A DNA stretch of 64,000 nt from Streptomyces sp. KL109B (GCF_030766935.1 NZ_JASERL010000015.1:62001-126000); one strand, 5' to 3'; positions 47,580 through 56,890 are shown, counted from the first letter of the stretch. Notes: generated by a model not told the origin, from the sequence alone. A program made the numbers and translations.

Positions 47580-49103
47580 ATGCGTATCAGGATCGTCGGC
47601 GCCGGAGCCATGGGCCGCGGCATCGCCCAGTGGGCCGCGAGCGGCGGGCACACCGTCGAAGTGAGCGACGTACGGACGGAGGCGGTGCGGGAAGCCGTCG
47701 GCTTCGTGCGGTCCATGCTGGAGCGCGCCGTCGCCAAGGGCCGCATGTCGGCGCAGGACTGCGCGGCGGCCGTGGCGCGCCTCGTCCCGCTGGACGACCC
47801 GTGGGCGCCGGGACCCGACGTGGAGCTGGTCGTCGAGGCCGTACGGGAGGACCTGGACACCAAGGCGGAGGTGTTCGGGAAGCTGGAGCGGGTGCTGCCC
47901 GCCGGGACCGTCTTCGCGACCAACACGTCCTCCCTGTCGGTGACCCGGATCGCCGCGACGCTCGACGATCCCTCGCGCCTCGCGGGCCTGCACTTCTTCA
48001 ACCCGGTGCCGCTGATGCGGATCGTGGAGGTGGTGCCGGGCGCTACGACCCGCCCCGAACTCCCGCCGCTTCTCACGCAGTTGGTGGAGAGCTGCGGGCA
48101 TCGCGCGGTCACGGTGTCCGACACCCCCGGCTTCCTCGTCAACCACGCCGGGCGCGGCCTGGTGACGGAGGCGCTCGCGCTCCTTGAGGAGTCGGTGGCC
48201 GAACCGGTGGACATCGACCGGGTGGTCCGTGACGTACTCGGCCTGCGGATGGGCCCGTTCGAGCTGATGGACCTCACCGGGCTGGATGTCACGGCGGCGG
48301 TCATCGACTCGATCTGGCAGGGCTTCCGCCACGAACCACGCCTGCGCCCCTCGTACCTCACCCCGAACCGGGTCGCTGCGGGCCTGCACGGCCGCAAGAC
48401 AGGGAAGGGCTGGTACGCGTACGGGCCCGACGCCACCGGTCCCGCCGAGGAAGCGCCGGTGGCGGGGGACGCCGGGCGGCCCGTGTTCGTGGCGGGCGAC
48501 GGGGCGCTCGGGGAGGCGCTGCGCGCGTCCGGCGCCACCGTCGAGGACGGCGAGCACCCGTCCGCCGACGCCCTCGTGCTGGTCCCGGTCTGGGGCACCA
48601 CGGTGGCGGCCGCGGTCGCCGCCCAAGGACTCCCCGCGGAACGCGCCTTCGGCGTCGACCCGCTGTCCGTCACGACGGGCCGCCGCGTGCTGTCGGTGAC
48701 CCCGGCGGCCGATCCGGCGGCGGCCCGCGACGCCCGCGCCGTACTGGCCCGGCCGGCCCCCGGCGGGCAGCCGCACACCGTGACCGTGGTGCGGGACGCG
48801 GCGGGTTCGGTGGCGCAGCGCCTCATCGTCTCCGTGGTGTCGGTCGCCACGTCGATCGCCGAGCGGGCGCTGGCCGCCCCGGAGGACATCGACCTGGCGG
48901 TGACCCTCGGCCTCGGCTACCCGACGGGCCCGCTGGCCTGGGGCGACCGGATCGGCGCCGCCCGCCTGCTCGACCTGCAGCGCGCCCTGCACACCAGCAC
49001 GGGCGACCCGCGCCACCGCCCCACTCGCTGGCTCACCGAACGCGCCCAGCTGGGCCTGCCGTTGACCCACCGGGGCACGGCGCCCGGGGAGTGTCTCGGC
49101 TGA
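47580..49103 (+). CDS. 3-hydroxyacyl-CoA dehydrogenase (PaaH-like)
   Basis: 507 aa. N-terminal NAD fold IRIVGAGAMGRGIAQWAASGGH, then EDLDTKAEVFGKLERVLPAGTVFATNTSSLSVTRIA and catalytic His in LAGLHFFNPVPLMRIVEVV. Two C-terminal helical domains follow (FLVNHAGRGLVTEALALLEE and a second ending ALAAPEDIDLAVTLGLGYPTGPLAWGDRIG), giving the long PaaH/PaaC form that oxidises 3-hydroxyadipyl-CoA in phenylacetate breakdown. No paa oxygenase genes are here, so another 3-hydroxyacyl-CoA is possible. It follows the CoA-transferase genes by 48 nt. Confidence 0.9.
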   Translation: MRIRIVGAGAMGRGIAQWAASGGHTVEVSDVRTEAVREAVGFVRSMLERAVAKGRMSAQDCAAAVARLVPLDDPWAPGPDVELVVEAVREDLDTKAEVFGKLERVLPAGTVFATNTSSLSVTRIAATLDDPSRLAGLHFFNPVPLMRIVEVVPGATTRPELPPLLTQLVESCGHRAVTVSDTPGFLVNHAGRGLVTEALALLEESVAEPVDIDRVVRDVLGLRMGPFELMDLTGLDVTAAVIDSIWQGFRHEPRLRPSYLTPNRVAAGLHGRKTGKGWYAYGPDATGPAEEAPVAGDAGRPVFVAGDGALGEALRASGATVEDGEHPSADALVLVPVWGTTVAAAVAAQGLPAERAFGVDPLSVTTGRRVLSVTPAADPAAARDARAVLARPAPGGQPHTVTVVRDAAGSVAQRLIVSVVSVATSIAERALAAPEDIDLAVTLGLGYPTGPLAWGDRIGAARLLDLQRALHTSTGDPRHRPTRWLTERAQLGLPLTHRGTAPGECLG

Positions 49104-49148
49104 GCCGGGCCCGGTCGAGGTGGGCTGCCGGGACCGTTGCCCAACACC

Positions 49149-49193
49149 TCGGGGCTCCGCCCCGGACCCTGCTGCTCAATCGCCGCAGGGGCT
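49149..49193 (-). repeat. Dispersed GC-rich border repeat, copy 4
   Basis: Inverted orientation: CGGGGCTCCGCCCCGGACCC and CTCAATCGCCGCAGGGGCT. It lies between the convergent dehydrogenase and alpha-galactosidase genes as a probable two-way terminator. Confidence 0.75.
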
Positions 49194-49221
49194 CACAAGG
49201 CAGAGCTGGGGCCGCGGCGAG

Positions 49222-51378
49222 TCACACGGCCCGTGCCCGGATCAGCAGCAGTTGCTCGGGGTACAGGGCGGGCGCGCGGACGCCGACGTGTGCGAGGGCG
49301 GCGCCGCTGAGCACGAGCGGTTCGCCGCCGGTCCACGGTGTCGGCCCCGTCTGCCGCAGCGCGGGGGTGTCTCCCGGCGGCTGCGTGCTCACCCGGTAGG
49401 CGCAGGTCGGGTCGAGGCCGGGGAGGCGGACCGTGCCGGGCACCGAGGTGTCCGGGGCGTCCAGTTGGACCACGGCGAACAGGGCGTCGGCGCGGTCGGG
49501 TGCGACGACGCCGTGCACGGCGAGCACGGGGTCGTGGGAGTCGGCGCGTACGGTCGTGCCGCCGTGCAGCAGCGGCCGCAGCTCCTTGTAGAGGGCGACC
49601 CAGCGGGCGAGTTCGGCGCGCTCGGCGGGCGTCGCCGTGGTGAGGTCCCACTCGATGCCGAAGGAGCCGAAGAGGGCCGTGCCCGCGCGGAAGGCCAGGT
49701 CGTGGGTGCGGCCCGTGGTGTGTGAGCGCGGCGCTCCGACGTGTGCGCCGATCAGCTCGGGCGGCAGCAGTTGCGCCGTCCAGCGCTGGATCCGCTGCCG
49801 CTCCAGTGGGTCGATGCAGTCGCTCGCCCAGACCCGGTCCGTGCGTTCCAGGATGCCGAGGTCGACGCGGAGGCCGCCGGAGGAGCAGGACTCGATCTCC
49901 ACCTCAGGGTGGCGGGCGCGCACTTCGTCGAGCAGCCGGTACACGGCGCGCGTCTGCGCGTGCACCCCTGGCGTGCCGTGCGGGCCGTGTCCCGCGTCGA
50001 TCAGGTCCCGGTTGTGGTCCCACTTCAGGTACGAGATGTCGTACGCGGTCAGCAGTGCGTCGAGGCGTTCGAGGATGTACGTGTACGCGCCTGGCCGCGC
50101 GAGGTCGAGGACCTGTTGGTGGCGTGAGGTGAGCGGCTGCCTGCCGCCGGTGGCGAGCAGCCAGTCGGGGTGGGCGCGGGCCAGGTCGGAGTCGGGGTTG
50201 ACCATCTCGGGCTCGACCCAGAGCCCGAACTCCATTCCCAGTCCGCGTACTTGGGTGATGAGCGGCCCGAGCCCCCGCGGCCAGACACTCTCGTCGACGT
50301 ACCAGTCACCGAGGCCCGCCCGGTCGTTCCTGCGGTGCCGGAACCAGCCGTCGTCGAGCACGAACCGCTCGGCGCCCGCCTCGGCGCCGAGCCGGGCGAG
50401 TTCGGTGAGCCGGTCCAGGTCCTGGTCGAAGTAGACGGCTTCCCAGGTGTTCAGCACGACGGGGCGCGGCTTCGGCCGGGGCCGGTGTGCGCGCAGGTGG
50501 CCGTGGAAGCGTGCGGCGATCGCGTCGAGTCCGGCGTCGGCGTACGCGGCGTACACCCACGGCGTCGTGTACCGCTCCCCCGGCGCGAGCCGTATCTCGC
50601 CGGGCAGCGGCAGTTCGCCGCCGCCGAGGACGGCGGCGCCGGTGGCGAGCCGTTCGGCGTACGTGTGGTGGTTGCCGCTCCACGCCACGTGCAGCGCCCA
50701 CACCTCGCCGTGCCGGAAGCCGAAGCCGGGGGTGCCGGCGGCGAGGATCAGCGGCGCGTCGGGCCCGGTGCGGCCCCGCCGGTTCTCGCGGGCGTGCACG
50801 CCGACGGTGAACGGGCGCCGCTGCGGGGCCCGTTCGCGTCCCCAGCGTCCGGCGAGGTCGAAGAGTTCGGTGGCGGCCGGCGGCACGGGGAGGGTGAGCG
50901 CGAGACCGCCGACCACGAACACGCCTTCCGTGGAGGCGACTTCGGCCCGCTGCCGCAGCAACCCCTCCTCGGTCAGCTCCACTTCGAGGACGAGCGCGAG
51001 CCCCGCGTCGGCGTCCTCACCGTGGGCGACGACGCGGCCTCCGCGACCGGCTCCCCCTCGGTCGTCGACGTCGAGCCGCGTGCACCGGAACCACGGCGAC
51101 CAGGCGGTGCCGTCCGCGCGGTGCCCGGTCAGCCCCGGCCGCCCGTTCCAGCCCGCGGCGTGCTCGCGCGCCAGCGACGGGGCGACCACCCGGTCGGCCT
51201 CGTTGTGCACCGGGGCCGGGGTGACGGCTCGGCACAGTGCGGCGAGGCCCGCGCCGTCCAGGTCGCCGAGGTCCGCGCCCCAGTGCACGACGCCCGGCAG
51301 CCCGTCGCCCTCCGCCGCCAACACGAGACTCACACCGGCGGCACGCAGTTGCACGGGATCGGTCAGGGACATGAGCAC
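49222..51378 (-). CDS. Alpha-galactosidase, GH36
   Basis: 718 aa, the full GH36 length with N-terminal beta-sandwich, TIM barrel and C-terminal sheet domain. The nucleophile is the Asp in YLKWDHNRDL, the acid/base is the Asp in VWASDCIDPLERQRIQRW, and FVLDDGWFRHRRNDRAGLGDW is the substrate-binding strand. It has no signal peptide, so it should act in the cytoplasm on imported galactosides. It is the last gene of the strand following ManD (94 nt gap). GGAG 6 nt before GTG 51378 supports that start; ATG 51372 is the alternative. Confidence 0.92.
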   Translation of the reverse strand: MLMSLTDPVQLRAAGVSLVLAAEGDGLPGVVHWGADLGDLDGAGLAALCRAVTPAPVHNEADRVVAPSLAREHAAGWNGRPGLTGHRADGTAWSPWFRCTRLDVDDRGGAGRGGRVVAHGEDADAGLALVLEVELTEEGLLRQRAEVASTEGVFVVGGLALTLPVPPAATELFDLAGRWGRERAPQRRPFTVGVHARENRRGRTGPDAPLILAAGTPGFGFRHGEVWALHVAWSGNHHTYAERLATGAAVLGGGELPLPGEIRLAPGERYTTPWVYAAYADAGLDAIAARFHGHLRAHRPRPKPRPVVLNTWEAVYFDQDLDRLTELARLGAEAGAERFVLDDGWFRHRRNDRAGLGDWYVDESVWPRGLGPLITQVRGLGMEFGLWVEPEMVNPDSDLARAHPDWLLATGGRQPLTSRHQQVLDLARPGAYTYILERLDALLTAYDISYLKWDHNRDLIDAGHGPHGTPGVHAQTRAVYRLLDEVRARHPEVEIESCSSGGLRVDLGILERTDRVWASDCIDPLERQRIQRWTAQLLPPELIGAHVGAPRSHTTGRTHDLAFRAGTALFGSFGIEWDLTTATPAERAELARWVALYKELRPLLHGGTTVRADSHDPVLAVHGVVAPDRADALFAVVQLDAPDTSVPGTVRLPGLDPTCAYRVSTQPPGDTPALRQTGPTPWTGGEPLVLSGAALAHVGVRAPALYPEQLLLIRARAV

Positions 51379-51472
51379 TCACCACTCCAGACGGCCGACG
51401 ACACGAACGGCCACCACAGGCTAGGGCCTCGGGATGGGCCCCGGGTCTGCCGTTCGGGCACGCCCCCGCCGC

Positions 51473-52690
51473 TCACCAGTCGTGCACCCCTCCGTCCCGC
51501 AGCCGGTTCACCGGCAGGTACTTGCGCTCGTACGGGAAGCGTTCGGCGGCCTTCTCGTCGAAGTCGACGCCGATGCCGGGGCGGTCGCCGGGGTGCATCA
51601 GGCCGTCCTCGAAGGTCCACGACGTGTGGAACACCTCCTCGTAGCCGGGGAGATGGGCCATGTACTCCTGCATGCCGAAGTTCGGTATCGACAGGTCGAG
51701 GTGAAGGGCCGCGGCGAACGACGCCGGGGACAGGTCGCCCGCGCCGTGCGAACCGGAGCGCACCCCGTACAGCTCGGCGAGGGAGAAGATGCGGCGCAGG
51801 TGCGTGATGCCGCCCGCGTGCGAGACGGAGGCGCGGACGTAGTCGATCAGGCGGTTGGTGATGAGGTGCTGGCAGTCCCAGATCGAGTTGAAGATCTCGC
51901 CGACGGCGAGCGGCGTCGTGGTGTGCTGCCGCACCAGCCGGAAGGCCTCCTGGTCCTCGGCCGGTGTCGGGTCCTCGATCCAGAACATCCGGTACGGCTC
52001 AAGGGACTTGCCGAGCCGGCCGGCCTCGATCGGGGAGAGCCGGTGGTGCACGTCGTGCAGCAGCTGGAAGTCGTAGCCGAACTCCTCGCGCACGGCGGCC
52101 ATGTACTGGGGCACGAAGTCCAGATACGCGCCGGTGTCCCACACCTCTTCGGTCGGGAGGTTCCCGTCGGCCGGCTCGTAGGTGTCTCCGTCGCCCTTGC
52201 GCATGCCGTAGACCCGCTCAAGGCCGGGCACCGCCGCCTGGGCGCGCACCGCGCGGAAGCCCTTGTCCCTGAACCGCCGTACGTCGTCGAGGAGTTCGGG
52301 AATGGTGTTGCCACTGGCGTGTCCGTAGACGGTGACACCATCGCGGGCCGCGCCGCCGAGCAACTGGTAGACGGGCAGGTTCGCCACCTTGCCCTTGATG
52401 TCCCACAGGGCGACGTCGACGGCGGCGATCGCCGTCATGGTGACAGGACCGCGCCGCCAGTAGGCGCCCTTGTAGAGGTACTGCCACAGCTGCTCGATAC
52501 GGGCGGGGTCCTTGCCGATGAGCGTCGGGCAGACGTGGTCGCGCAGGTAGGAGGCGACGGCCAGCTCGCGGCCGTTGAGGGTGGCGTCTCCGATGCCGGT
52601 GACACCGTCGGAGGTGGTGATCTTCAGGGTGACGTAATTGCGGCCGGGGCAGGTGACGAAGACCTCGGCGGAGGTGATGGTGCAGGGCAT
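51473..52690 (-). CDS. manD: D-mannonate dehydratase (ManD, enolase superfamily)
   Basis: 405 aa. N-terminal ITSAEVFVTCPGRNYVTLKITTSDGVTGIGDATLNGRE, YKGAYWRRGPVTMTAIAAVDVALWDIKGK, metal/acid region LLHDVHHRLSPIEA, FWIEDPTPAE and VGEIFNSIWDC, and SHGAGDLSP are family marks of the ManD subgroup (formerly RspA). It converts D-mannonate to 2-keto-3-deoxy-D-gluconate with Mg2+. It directly follows the mannonate oxidoreductase gene and completes the aldonate route encoded in this operon. Confidence 0.92.
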   Translation of the reverse strand: MPCTITSAEVFVTCPGRNYVTLKITTSDGVTGIGDATLNGRELAVASYLRDHVCPTLIGKDPARIEQLWQYLYKGAYWRRGPVTMTAIAAVDVALWDIKGKVANLPVYQLLGGAARDGVTVYGHASGNTIPELLDDVRRFRDKGFRAVRAQAAVPGLERVYGMRKGDGDTYEPADGNLPTEEVWDTGAYLDFVPQYMAAVREEFGYDFQLLHDVHHRLSPIEAGRLGKSLEPYRMFWIEDPTPAEDQEAFRLVRQHTTTPLAVGEIFNSIWDCQHLITNRLIDYVRASVSHAGGITHLRRIFSLAELYGVRSGSHGAGDLSPASFAAALHLDLSIPNFGMQEYMAHLPGYEEVFHTSWTFEDGLMHPGDRPGIGVDFDEKAAERFPYERKYLPVNRLRDGGVHDW

Positions 52691-52743
52691 GCGGTGCCGT
52701 TCTCTCTCTGGACTCTTCTACGGGACGTGGGTGGCGGGGTGGC

Positions 52744-54300
52744 TCAGTCGCGGGCGGCGCGCAGTGCGGCGTCCGCGCCGTGCGCGTCGAGGATTCGGGC
52801 GAACTCGGCGACGGCGTCCGCGAACTCCTCGTCCTGCGCCGCCTCTTGAGGCAGCAGGCCGCCTTCGGCGAGCAGCAGCCGGGCCGCGCTCTCGGGCCCG
52901 CTCGCCCGTGCCGCCAGCTCGACGAGTCGGGCGCGTGCGCCGTCATGGACGGCACCGAGCGACGGCTCGTCGTACGCACCCTCAACCGTCATCACCCTTA
53001 CGTACGCGGCGAATCCGAGCGCGAGCACGCGCGGCACGCGGCCTGCGGCCAGTGACTCGGTGAGGGTTCCGGCCCAGCGCACGGGGATCTTCAGGGAGCC
53101 GTCGGAGCCGACCTGGGCGGTGCGGTGGCCGAGCGCCGGGTTGGCGAACCGTTCGAGGAGTTCCCCGATGTACGCCGCGCCTGGCATGCCATCGGGTTCG
53201 GAAACGGTCGGCAGAATCTCCTCACGCATCGCGAACTCAACGGCCCCGCCGAGGAGTTCATCCCCCACGGCGGCGTCGATGGAGCGGTGGCCGCGCAGCA
53301 GGCCGAGGTAGGCGAGGAGAGAGTGGGCGCCGTTCAGCAGGCGCAGCTTCATCACCTCGTACGGGGCGACGTCCTTCGTGAACACCGCGCCCGCGTGCTC
53401 CCAGGCGGGCCGCCCCGCGCGGAAGTCGTCCTGCATCACCCACAGCTTGTACGGCTCGGCGGGCACCGGCACGGTGTCGCGGACACCGAGCGCGCGGGCG
53501 GCGAGGTCGCGGTGCTCGTCGGTGGTGGCAGGGGCGATCCGGTCGACCATGCCGTTCGGCGTCGACACCGCCCCGTCGACGTACGCCTGGAGGTCTTCGC
53601 GTTCGGCCGCGGGCAGCACGTCGACGAACTCGCCGAGCAGGGTACGGAGCCGGTGCCCGTTGTCCATCAGGTTGTCGCAACTGAGCAGCGTCACCGGTGG
53701 GGCGCCCGCGCGCAGCCGCTGCTGCAGCCCGCGCGCGATGAGACCGAGCGCGGTGCGCGGGGTGCCGCCCGCGAGGTCGGCGCGGACCAGCGGGTCGTCG
53801 AGGTCGAGCCGCCCGTCGGCGCCGAACGTATAGCCCTTCTCCGTGACGGTGAGGGACACGATGCGGGTGTCCGCGCTGCCGATGGCGGCGACCACGTCCG
53901 CCCCCTGCCCGTCGGCGACCAGCCCCTGGCGATGCACACTGGGCACGGTCGCGGCGAAGCCGCCGTCGCGGTGCAGGGTGAGCACGCTGTAGAGCCCGCC
54001 CTGCTCGGCCATCCCCTCGATGACCGGCCGGGGTCGCCTCCCTGGCGTGGTGGACACCCCGGTGATCCCCCAGGGCCCGTCCGTGTGTCGCAGCGCTTCG
54101 GCGGTGTAGACGGCCTGGTGGGCACGGTGGAAGTTACCGAGGCCGAGGTGAACGATGCCGGCACGACCAAGCCCCTCCGGCGATTCACGACCAAGCCCCT
54201 CCGGCGATACACGATCAAGCCCCTCCGGCGATTGAGGAGCGGGGTATGGGGCAGAGCCCCAATCCTTTACGGCGCGGGCCCCGGCCGACCGCGACAACAC
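52744..54300 (-). CDS. Mannitol dehydrogenase family, D-mannonate oxidoreductase-like
   Basis: 518 aa from GTG 54300. GIVHLGLGNFHRAHQAVY is the family opening; catalytic Lys is expected in FPNGMVDRI-adjacent STPNGMVDRIAP and KLRLLNGAHSLLAYLG. The family reduces D-fructuronate to D-mannonate (UxuB) or oxidises mannitol; next to ManD the former is favoured. Between the start and GIVHLGLG lie about 45 residues translated from the dispersed repeat, including three SPEGLGR-type units. No ATG, GTG or TTG occurs in frame between 54297 and the family core, so the repeat appears genuinely translated. Confidence 0.88.
   Translation of the reverse strand: MLSRSAGARAVKDWGSAPYPAPQSPEGLDRVSPEGLGRESPEGLGRAGIVHLGLGNFHRAHQAVYTAEALRHTDGPWGITGVSTTPGRRPRPVIEGMAEQGGLYSVLTLHRDGGFAATVPSVHRQGLVADGQGADVVAAIGSADTRIVSLTVTEKGYTFGADGRLDLDDPLVRADLAGGTPRTALGLIARGLQQRLRAGAPPVTLLSCDNLMDNGHRLRTLLGEFVDVLPAAEREDLQAYVDGAVSTPNGMVDRIAPATTDEHRDLAARALGVRDTVPVPAEPYKLWVMQDDFRAGRPAWEHAGAVFTKDVAPYEVMKLRLLNGAHSLLAYLGLLRGHRSIDAAVGDELLGGAVEFAMREEILPTVSEPDGMPGAAYIGELLERFANPALGHRTAQVGSDGSLKIPVRWAGTLTESLAAGRVPRVLALGFAAYVRVMTVEGAYDEPSLGAVHDGARARLVELAARASGPESAARLLLAEGGLLPQEAAQDEEFADAVAEFARILDAHGADAALRAARD
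54166..54262 (+). repeat. Dispersed GC-rich border repeat, copy 5, with 24-bp triplication
   Basis: Left arm AAGCCCCTCCGGCGATT occurs three times with a 24-bp period (54169, 54193, 54217; the second ends in A), followed once by GAGGAGCGGGGTATGGGGC and AGAGCCCC. Twenty-four is a multiple of three, so the mannonate oxidoreductase frame on the minus strand stays open through all copies. Confidence 0.85.
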
Positions 54301-54326
54301 GCCCCGCCCCAACCTCGGAAGCGCAC

Positions 54327-55397
54327 TCACACGCCCACCCCACCGGAGGTGACCAGCACCTTCATCTGCGTACGGTCGGTGAGCGCCACGCGCAGCGCCT
54401 CGTCGGCCCGCTCCAGCGGGAACTCGGCGGTGACGAGCCCATCGAGACGCACCCGCCCGCCCCCGGCAAGCCGCACGGCCGCCGCGAAGTCCCCGGCCCC
54501 GTACCGGAACGAGGTGAGCAACGCCATCTCCTGCCGCTGCATCCACGCCAACGGCAGTTCGGTGACGGGGCGGTTGGGGTTGCCGACGACAACCGCCGTG
54601 CCACCGGGCCGCAGCGCGCGGATACCAGAGACAAGCGCGGCGCCGACGCCGGAGCAGTCGAGGACACTGTCGTAGCCGTCCGGGTCGGCGAGCGCATGCG
54701 CCCGCGCCGGATCGGGCTGGAGCACGGCGGCGTCCACGGCCTCAACACCCAGCCCCGCAACGAACTCCCGCCGCTCGGCCGCCACGTCGGACACCGTGAC
54801 GGCCGCCCCACTCGCGGCGGCGACCTGCGCGACCAGTACGCCGATGGGCCCCGCCCCACTGACAAGGACCCGCTCCCCCGGCTCGACCCCGGCGCGCCGC
54901 ACCGCGTGCACGGCGACCGCGAGCGGCTCGATCAGCGCGCCCAGCTTCACGTCCATGCCTTCGGGCAGCGGATGCACGAAGTCCCTTGGTACGGCGATGA
55001 GTTCGGTGAGGGCGCCGTCGGTGGGCGGCGAGCCGAAGCAGGTGCCCTTCGGGCAGAGGTTGTACCGCCCGGCTCGGCACAGGGCGCAGCGCCCGCAGGG
55101 GTGCGCGGGCTCGACGGCGACGGGCGTCCCGTGCGGCAGCTCGTCGGTGCCCGCGCCGTGGCCGACGACGATCCCGGACGGTTCGTGGCCGAGGACGGTC
55201 GGCTGCCGCAGCACGTTGGGCCCGTTCTCGCCGTGCTCGTAGTAGTGCAGGTCGGAGCCGCACAGGCCGACGGCGCGGACCGCGACGAGCACTTCCCCTT
55301 CGCCCGGTTCGGGCAGCGGACGGTCCTGCGTGCGCAGGTCCTTGGGCCCGTGCAGCACGGCCGCGCGGACGGCGGCGCGGTGCGTGGTGGTGGCCAC
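54327..55397 (-). CDS. Zinc-dependent polyol/aldonate 5-dehydrogenase
   Basis: 356 aa medium-chain dehydrogenase. Catalytic zinc ligands in VGLCGSDLHYYEHG and VLGHEPSGIVV, structural zinc cysteines in CGRCALCRAGRYNLCP, Rossmann motif GAGPIGVLVAQVAAASGA. The sequence resembles L-idonate 5-dehydrogenase and sorbitol dehydrogenase. In this operon L-gulonate to D-fructuronate would link directly to the mannonate oxidoreductase and ManD. GTG 55397 follows AGGGG; 27 nt separate it from the next gene. Confidence 0.9.
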   Translation of the reverse strand: MATTTHRAAVRAAVLHGPKDLRTQDRPLPEPGEGEVLVAVRAVGLCGSDLHYYEHGENGPNVLRQPTVLGHEPSGIVVGHGAGTDELPHGTPVAVEPAHPCGRCALCRAGRYNLCPKGTCFGSPPTDGALTELIAVPRDFVHPLPEGMDVKLGALIEPLAVAVHAVRRAGVEPGERVLVSGAGPIGVLVAQVAAASGAAVTVSDVAAERREFVAGLGVEAVDAAVLQPDPARAHALADPDGYDSVLDCSGVGAALVSGIRALRPGGTAVVVGNPNRPVTELPLAWMQRQEMALLTSFRYGAGDFAAAVRLAGGGRVRLDGLVTAEFPLERADEALRVALTDRTQMKVLVTSGGVGV

Positions 55398-55455
55398 GGG
55401 GCACCCCTTTCTCTCGTACGAAATGTCTTGCACCGATGCGCAGGCTCTCAGGCCC

Positions 55456-56838
55456 TCAGGCCCGCACCGGCAGCGGCTCGACGCGCTTGATGACGAACGC
55501 GTAGGTCAGCGCGCCGACGACCGACAGCGCCCCGGACACGAGGAGCGGCACCAGGTAGGAGCCGCCGCCCGCCGCGAGCAGGAAGCCCGTGACGACCGGG
55601 CCGAGGGCCCCGGCGACGTTCGAGGCGAAGTTCTGGATGCCGGCGAGGGAGGCGACGTGCCCCGGGGTGGGGGCGACATCGGCGGGCAGCGAGGCGACGG
55701 ACGCGGTGGCGAAGGTCAACGAGGCGTAGCTCAGGGAGAGCAGCGCGAGCGCCCCGGACGCGGTCGGCACGACGACGGCGAGCGCGATCACGGACGAGCA
55801 CAGGGTGCCGGTGACGAGACACGTCTTGCGGACCCTGGTGGTGGACCAGCCCTTGCGCAGGAGCCGGTCGGCGGTGAAGCCGCCGAGCAGCGATCCGGCG
55901 ATGGCGACGAGTCCGGGGACGGTGCCGAAGAACCCGAGCGAGAGGAGGTCGAAGCCGCGCTCGTCGACGAGGTAGCTGGGGAACCAGGTGATGAAGAAGT
56001 AGATGACGTAGTTGAGGCAGAAGAAGCCGAGCATCATGCCCCAGACCGTCCGGTACCGGAACAGGTCCCGCCAGCGCACCTTGGGCGCGTCCGCGTCCGC
56101 CGCCCCGGCGGGCGTCTCCTCCTCGACGCGGGCGCCCCCGGCCTCGATGTACTCGCGCTCCTCCGCGCTGAGCTTCGGGTGGTCGGCGGGCTCGTGGTAG
56201 AGCCGCCACCAGCCGATGATCCACAGGAAGCCGAGCAGCCCGCAGGCGACGAAGGCGATCCGCCAGTGGAAGGCGGAGACGAGCGCGGTGACGAGCGGCA
56301 GCGCGACGGCGGTGCCGACGCGGGCGCCGTTGTCCCACACACTGTTGGCGAGGGTGCGTTCGTGGCGCGGGAACCACCGCGAGACGGCCTTCGCGGGCGC
56401 CGGATAGCCGGCCGCCTCGCCGGCGCCGAGCAGCATGCGGGCCCCGATGAGCGAGCCGACGCCGCGCACCAGGCCCATGCCGACGGTGGCGAGCGACCAC
56501 CAGATGGCGCCGAGCGCGAAGACCCGCTTCACCCCGTACTTGTCGAGGAGCGCGCCCGCGGGCAGCTGGCACACGGCGTACGTCAGGAAGAACGCGCTGA
56601 GGATGAAGCCCTGGGTCTCCGGGCCTATGTGCAGGTCCTTGGACATGGCGGGCAGCGCGACGCTGAGCGTGGAGCGGTCGAGGTAGTTGACCGCGAGTCC
56701 GCCGAAGCACAGCACGGCGATGCCCCAACGGACGTTCTTGCCGCGGCCACGCGGGCGCGGCGGCGGGGACGTGTGCGGGTGCGCGGGCGGGCCGGACGGC
56801 TTCGTCACCTCGGACCCGGTGACGGGGTGGCTGGTCAT
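55456..56838 (-). CDS. MFS transporter, anion:cation symporter (hexuronate/aldonate) type
   Basis: 460 aa, 12 membrane segments. NYLDRSTLSVALPAMSKDLHIGPETQGFILSAFFLTYAVCQLPAGALLDKYGVKRVFALGAIWWSLATVGMG is the ACS-family start seen in ExuT, GudP and related sugar-acid carriers; PKLSAEEREYIEAGG marks the central loop. It would import the hexuronate or aldonate used by the following enzymes. First gene of the operon; GGAGG stands 7 nt before ATG 56838, and a palindromic operator lies upstream. Confidence 0.92.
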   Translation of the reverse strand: MTSHPVTGSEVTKPSGPPAHPHTSPPPRPRGRGKNVRWGIAVLCFGGLAVNYLDRSTLSVALPAMSKDLHIGPETQGFILSAFFLTYAVCQLPAGALLDKYGVKRVFALGAIWWSLATVGMGLVRGVGSLIGARMLLGAGEAAGYPAPAKAVSRWFPRHERTLANSVWDNGARVGTAVALPLVTALVSAFHWRIAFVACGLLGFLWIIGWWRLYHEPADHPKLSAEEREYIEAGGARVEEETPAGAADADAPKVRWRDLFRYRTVWGMMLGFFCLNYVIYFFITWFPSYLVDERGFDLLSLGFFGTVPGLVAIAGSLLGGFTADRLLRKGWSTTRVRKTCLVTGTLCSSVIALAVVVPTASGALALLSLSYASLTFATASVASLPADVAPTPGHVASLAGIQNFASNVAGALGPVVTGFLLAAGGGSYLVPLLVSGALSVVGALTYAFVIKRVEPLPVRA

Positions 56839-56890
56839 CGTCGACCTCCGGTCTGCGGAATCAGGCGTGCCATTTCTACCTGCGTCACCT

